Assembly: GCA_041912595.1 (NCBI GenBank)
Contig: JAYRMR010000027.1
Coordinates: 1-64,000, forward strand
Direction of reading: 5' to 3'
Origin: Roseateles_B sp041912595
Lineage (GTDB): Bacteria; Pseudomonadota; Gammaproteobacteria; Burkholderiales; Burkholderiaceae_C
DNA: 64,000 bases
Shown here one piece after another: positions 61,288-64,000 of this stretch. Both the position numbers and the translations under genes were made by a program. Positions within the stretch are counted from its first letter, which is position 1, and every line of letters begins with the position of its first letter. The notes below the pieces were generated by a model. That model was not told the DNA's origin, did not search any database, and saw only the letters and a program-made list of their open reading frames with translations.

Positions 61288-63168
61288 ATGGACAAGCACA
61301 CCCATTCCTTCCAGGCCGAAGTCAAGCAGATCCTGCACCTCGTCACCCACTCCCTGTATTCCAACAAGGAGATCTTCCTGCGCGAGCTGGTGTCCAACGC
61401 CTCCGACGCCTGCGACAAGCTGCGCTTCGAGGCCCTGGACAACGCGGCCCTCTACGAAGAGGCCCCGAACCTGGAGGTGCGCGTCAGCTTCGACCCCGAG
61501 GCACGCACCGTCACCATCAGCGACAACGGCATCGGCATGAGCGCCGAGGAGGCCGTGGCCCACCTCGGCACCATCGCCAAGAGCGGCACGCGCGAGTTCA
61601 TGTCGCGCCTCGAGGGAGACCAGAAGAAGGACGCCAACCTCATCGGGCAGTTCGGCGTGGGCTTCTACTCCGGCTTCATCGTGGCCGACCGCATCACCGT
61701 GGAAAGCCGCCGCGCCGGCCTGAAGGCGGAGGAGGGCGTGCGCTGGAGTTCCGAGGGCACCGGCGAGTTCGAGATCGAGACGATCACGAAGGCCGGCCGC
61801 GGCACCGACGTCATCCTGCACCTGCGCGAGGGCGAGGAGGAGTTCCTCAAGACCTGGCGCCTGAAGTCCATCATCAGCAAGTACTCCGACCACATCTCCC
61901 TGCCCATCCTCATGCGCAAGGAGGAGTGGGATGCCGAGAAGGGCGAGCAGCAGCTCACCGATCAGTGGGAGAGCGTGAACAAGGCCTCGGCCCTCTGGAC
62001 CCGCAGCAAGAGCGAGGTCACGCCGGAGCAGTACGAGGAGTTCTACAAGCAGATCTCCTACGACACCGAGGCCCCGCTGGCCTACACCCACAACCGCGTG
62101 GAAGGCCGCAGCGAGTACACCCAGCTGCTCTACATCCCGAAGAAGGCGCCCTTCGACCTCTGGAACCGCGACAAGCGCGGCGGCGTGAAGCTCTACGTGA
62201 AGCGCGTCTTCATCATGGACGACGCCGAGGCGCTGATGCCCGTCTACCTGCGCTTCGTGAAGGGCGTGATCGACTCCGCGGACCTGCCGCTGAATGTCAG
62301 CCGCGAGCTGCTGCAGGAGAGCCGCGACGTGAAGGCCATCCGCGAGGGCTCGACCAAGCGCGTGCTGTCCATGCTGGAGTCTCTGGCCAACAGCGAGGAC
62401 GCGGCCGAGCGCGAGAAGTACGCCGCCTTCTGGCAGGACTTCGGCCAGGTGCTCAAGGAAGGCCTGGGCGAGGACCACCAGAACCAGGAGCGCCTGGCCA
62501 AGCTGCTGCGCTTCGCGTCCACCCATGCCGACGAGGGCGTGAGCCTGGCGGACTACATCGCCCGCATGAAGGAGGGCCAGGACGAGATCTACTACATCAC
62601 CGCCGACAGCCTCTCCGCCGCCAAGAACAGCCCGCAGCTGGAGGTCTTCCGCAAGAAGGGCATCGAGGTGCTGCTGCTGGTGGACCGCGTCGACGAGTGG
62701 ATGCTCTCTCACCTCTACGAGTTCGAGGGCAAGTCCCTGCAGTCGGTGGCCAAGGGCGCCATTGACCTCGGCAAGCTCCAGGACGACGAGGAAAAGAAGA
62801 AGGCCGAGGAAGCCGCCGAAGCCTTCAAGCCGCTGCTGGAGAAGCTCAAGGTGGCGCTGGAAGGTCGTGCCAAGGAGGTGCGCGTGAGCACGCGCCTGGT
62901 CGACTCCCCCGCCTGCATCGTGGTGGAAGAGGGCGACATGTCCGGTCACCTGGCCCGTCTGCTCAAGCAGGCTGGGCAGGCCGCGCCGACCTCGCTGCCC
63001 ACGCTGGAGATCAACGCCGAGCATGCGCTGGTCCGGAAGCTGGAGAGCAGCGAGCGCTTCGACGACCTCGCGCAGATCCTCTTCGACCAGGCAGTGCTGG
63101 CCGAGGGCGGGCACCTGGACGACCCGGCGGCCTATGTGAAGCGCGTGAATGCGCTGCTGATGGGCTGA
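61288..63168 (+). CDS. htpG: Molecular chaperone HtpG (Hsp90)
   Basis: A 626-residue cytosolic Hsp90. The GHKL ATPase domain (about 1-215) has LYSNKEIFLRELVSNASDAC, ISDNGIGMSAEEAV, IGQFGVGFYSGFIVADRI and KAGRGTDVILH. The middle domain (about 230-500) has DLPLNVSRELLQESRDVKAI with the catalytic Arg, and the dimerisation domain is complete. The start MDKHTHSFQAEVKQILHLV is the family's. A possible sigma-32 promoter lies upstream, consistent with heat-shock induction. Confidence 0.97.
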   Translation: MDKHTHSFQAEVKQILHLVTHSLYSNKEIFLRELVSNASDACDKLRFEALDNAALYEEAPNLEVRVSFDPEARTVTISDNGIGMSAEEAVAHLGTIAKSGTREFMSRLEGDQKKDANLIGQFGVGFYSGFIVADRITVESRRAGLKAEEGVRWSSEGTGEFEIETITKAGRGTDVILHLREGEEEFLKTWRLKSIISKYSDHISLPILMRKEEWDAEKGEQQLTDQWESVNKASALWTRSKSEVTPEQYEEFYKQISYDTEAPLAYTHNRVEGRSEYTQLLYIPKKAPFDLWNRDKRGGVKLYVKRVFIMDDAEALMPVYLRFVKGVIDSADLPLNVSRELLQESRDVKAIREGSTKRVLSMLESLANSEDAAEREKYAAFWQDFGQVLKEGLGEDHQNQERLAKLLRFASTHADEGVSLADYIARMKEGQDEIYYITADSLSAAKNSPQLEVFRKKGIEVLLLVDRVDEWMLSHLYEFEGKSLQSVAKGAIDLGKLQDDEEKKKAEEAAEAFKPLLEKLKVALEGRAKEVRVSTRLVDSPACIVVEEGDMSGHLARLLKQAGQAAPTSLPTLEINAEHALVRKLESSERFDDLAQILFDQAVLAEGGHLDDPAAYVKRVNALLMG

Positions 63169-63172
63169 CGAA

Positions 63173-63203
63173 GCAAGACCTGACCCTCGTGATCAGGTCT
63201 TGC
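63173..63203. terminator. Hairpin between convergent htpG and kinase genes
   Basis: GCAAGACCTGA and TCAGGTCTTGC form a perfect 11-bp stem with a 9-nt loop in the 39-bp gap between the stop codons of htpG and the minus-strand kinase gene. No T-run on either side, so it may act as an mRNA 3'-end protector or bidirectional pause. Confidence 0.55.
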
Positions 63204-63207
63204 GGGC

Positions 63208-64000
63208 TCAGGCGAAGCTGTCGCCGTCCAGGTGGAAGTCCTCGTCGTCGTCCTTGTAGGAGGGCGGCGAGGGCGTCTCGGAGGCAGACTGCATCGCCTC
63301 TCGCTGCTCGCCGAGCTTCGCCACCTGGTCGTTCCAGTAGTTCGGCGTGCCGAACCAGGGGAAGGCCAGCGGGAAGGCCGGGTCGCCCCAGCGGCGGGCC
63401 AGCCAGGCGCTGTGGTGGATCATGCGCAGCGTGCGCAGCGGTTCGATCAGGCGGCGTTCGCGCCAGTCGAAGGCGCGGAGGGACTCATAGCCGTCCATCA
63501 GCGCGTCCCACTGCCAGCGCGCGGTGGCGTCGTCGCCGCTGAGCAGCATCCAGAGGTCCTGCACGGCCGGGCCGGTGACGGCGTCATCCAGGTCGACGAA
63601 GTGCGGGCCGTGGTCCGGCGTCCAGAGGATGTTGCCCGGGTGGCAGTCGCCATGCAGGCGCAGCTGCGGGGCATCGGCCAGCGCCTCGAAGGCCTGCGAG
63701 ATGAGCGCCAGGCAGTCCCGCACGACGCGATCCCAGCGCGGGGCGATCTCGGGCGGCAGCACCTCGTGGTCCATCAGCCAGGCGCGGGCGGTCTCGCCCG
63801 GCTCCGCGCCCCACCAGCGGACGCGGTGCTCGAAGGGCTGGCGTGCGCCGACCTGATGCAGTCGCGCCAGCAGGCGCCCGATCCAGCGCAGGACCTCGGG
63901 ATCCTCCAGCTCCGGGGCGCGGCCACCCTGGCGGCTTGCCACGGCGAAGCGTTGCACGCCGATGCGTCCCAGCGTCGATGGCGAGCCCAGCAGCTCCAGC
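63208..64000 (-). CDS. srkA: SrkA/YihE-type stress-response Ser/Thr kinase (partial, N-terminus beyond right edge)
   Basis: About 264 C-terminal residues are visible and the frame is open to the window edge. The aminoglycoside-phosphotransferase-like kinase core is clear: LRLHGDCHPGNILW (catalytic Asp and Asn), HFVDLDDAVTGPAVQDLWMLLSGDD (metal-binding Asp), and a family C-terminal region with RMIHHSAWLARRWGDPAFPLAFPWFGTPNYWNDQ. E. coli SrkA counters oxidative and Cpx envelope stress. The last 30 residues are acidic (YKDDDEDFHLDGDSFA). A GTG at 63957 could be mistaken for a start, but the conserved frame continues upstream (LGRIGVQRFAVASRQGGRAPEL). Confidence 0.92.
   Translation of the reverse strand, partial: LELLGSPSTLGRIGVQRFAVASRQGGRAPELEDPEVLRWIGRLLARLHQVGARQPFEHRVRWWGAEPGETARAWLMDHEVLPPEIAPRWDRVVRDCLALISQAFEALADAPQLRLHGDCHPGNILWTPDHGPHFVDLDDAVTGPAVQDLWMLLSGDDATARWQWDALMDGYESLRAFDWRERRLIEPLRTLRMIHHSAWLARRWGDPAFPLAFPWFGTPNYWNDQVAKLGEQREAMQSASETPSPPSYKDDDEDFHLDGDSFA

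Overview
The window is about 68-70% GC with dense, short-spaced genes. Its gene set (cphA pair, aceK, fused indolepyruvate oxidoreductase, pilT/pilU, rsmI-yraN-diaA-dolP, many chemoreceptors) points to a betaproteobacterium of the order Burkholderiales, most like the Roseateles/Mitsuaria/Rubrivivax/Leptothrix group. This is inferred from protein sequence character; no rRNA or tRNA is present to confirm it. No transposase, integrase, phage gene or CRISPR array was seen, so it reads as chromosomal core with some accessory genes.

Layout. 1-6.8 kb: a cyanophycin locus. A full-type cyanophycin synthetase (cut by the left edge) and a paralogue with a degenerate C-terminal nucleotide-binding loop are divergent from an ABC exporter with an N-terminal zinc ribbon and a DUF1854 protein. 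6.8-11 kb: a DUF6438 membrane protein and two chemoreceptors. 11-20 kb: isovaleryl-CoA dehydrogenase behind a LiuR-like palindrome, carbonic anhydrase, aceK and a thiolase, then an Aer-like receptor, an SDR and a second acyl-CoA dehydrogenase. 20-34 kb: a minimal chemoreceptor, a DsbA-fold isomerase, small exported proteins including a zinc peptidase, a 1199-residue indolepyruvate oxidoreductase divergent from an Lrp regulator, DUF4399 and CBS proteins, an EAL phosphodiesterase divergent from cheZ, and mtfA. 34-45 kb: an Oar-like TonB-dependent receptor, a YlqF GTPase, a TPR-GAF histidine kinase and a secreted M4 metalloprotease preceded by a las-type quorum-sensing box. 45-53.5 kb: a TonB C-terminal domain protein, a chemoreceptor, two c-type cytochromes in an operon with yggS, pilT and pilU, and a hydroxyisobutyrate dehydrogenase-type enzyme. 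53.7-64 kb: the dolP-diaA-yraN/rsmI cluster, tldD, a phenylalanine-rich leader peptide with terminator ahead of the DAHP synthase gene, a TRIC-family membrane protein, htpG and a partial SrkA-type kinase.

Themes. Motility and sensing are prominent: five chemoreceptors, cheZ, pilT/pilU and a c-di-GMP phosphodiesterase, but no other che genes. The 11-16 kb genes make functional sense together: leucine breakdown makes acetyl-CoA, the leucine carboxylase step needs bicarbonate, and AceK controls entry into the glyoxylate bypass needed to grow on acetyl-CoA. The strongest regulatory signals are the attenuator before aroG, the las-type box before the M4 protease, the LiuR-like site before ivd and twin AAAACGTTTG sites before the TonB receptor.
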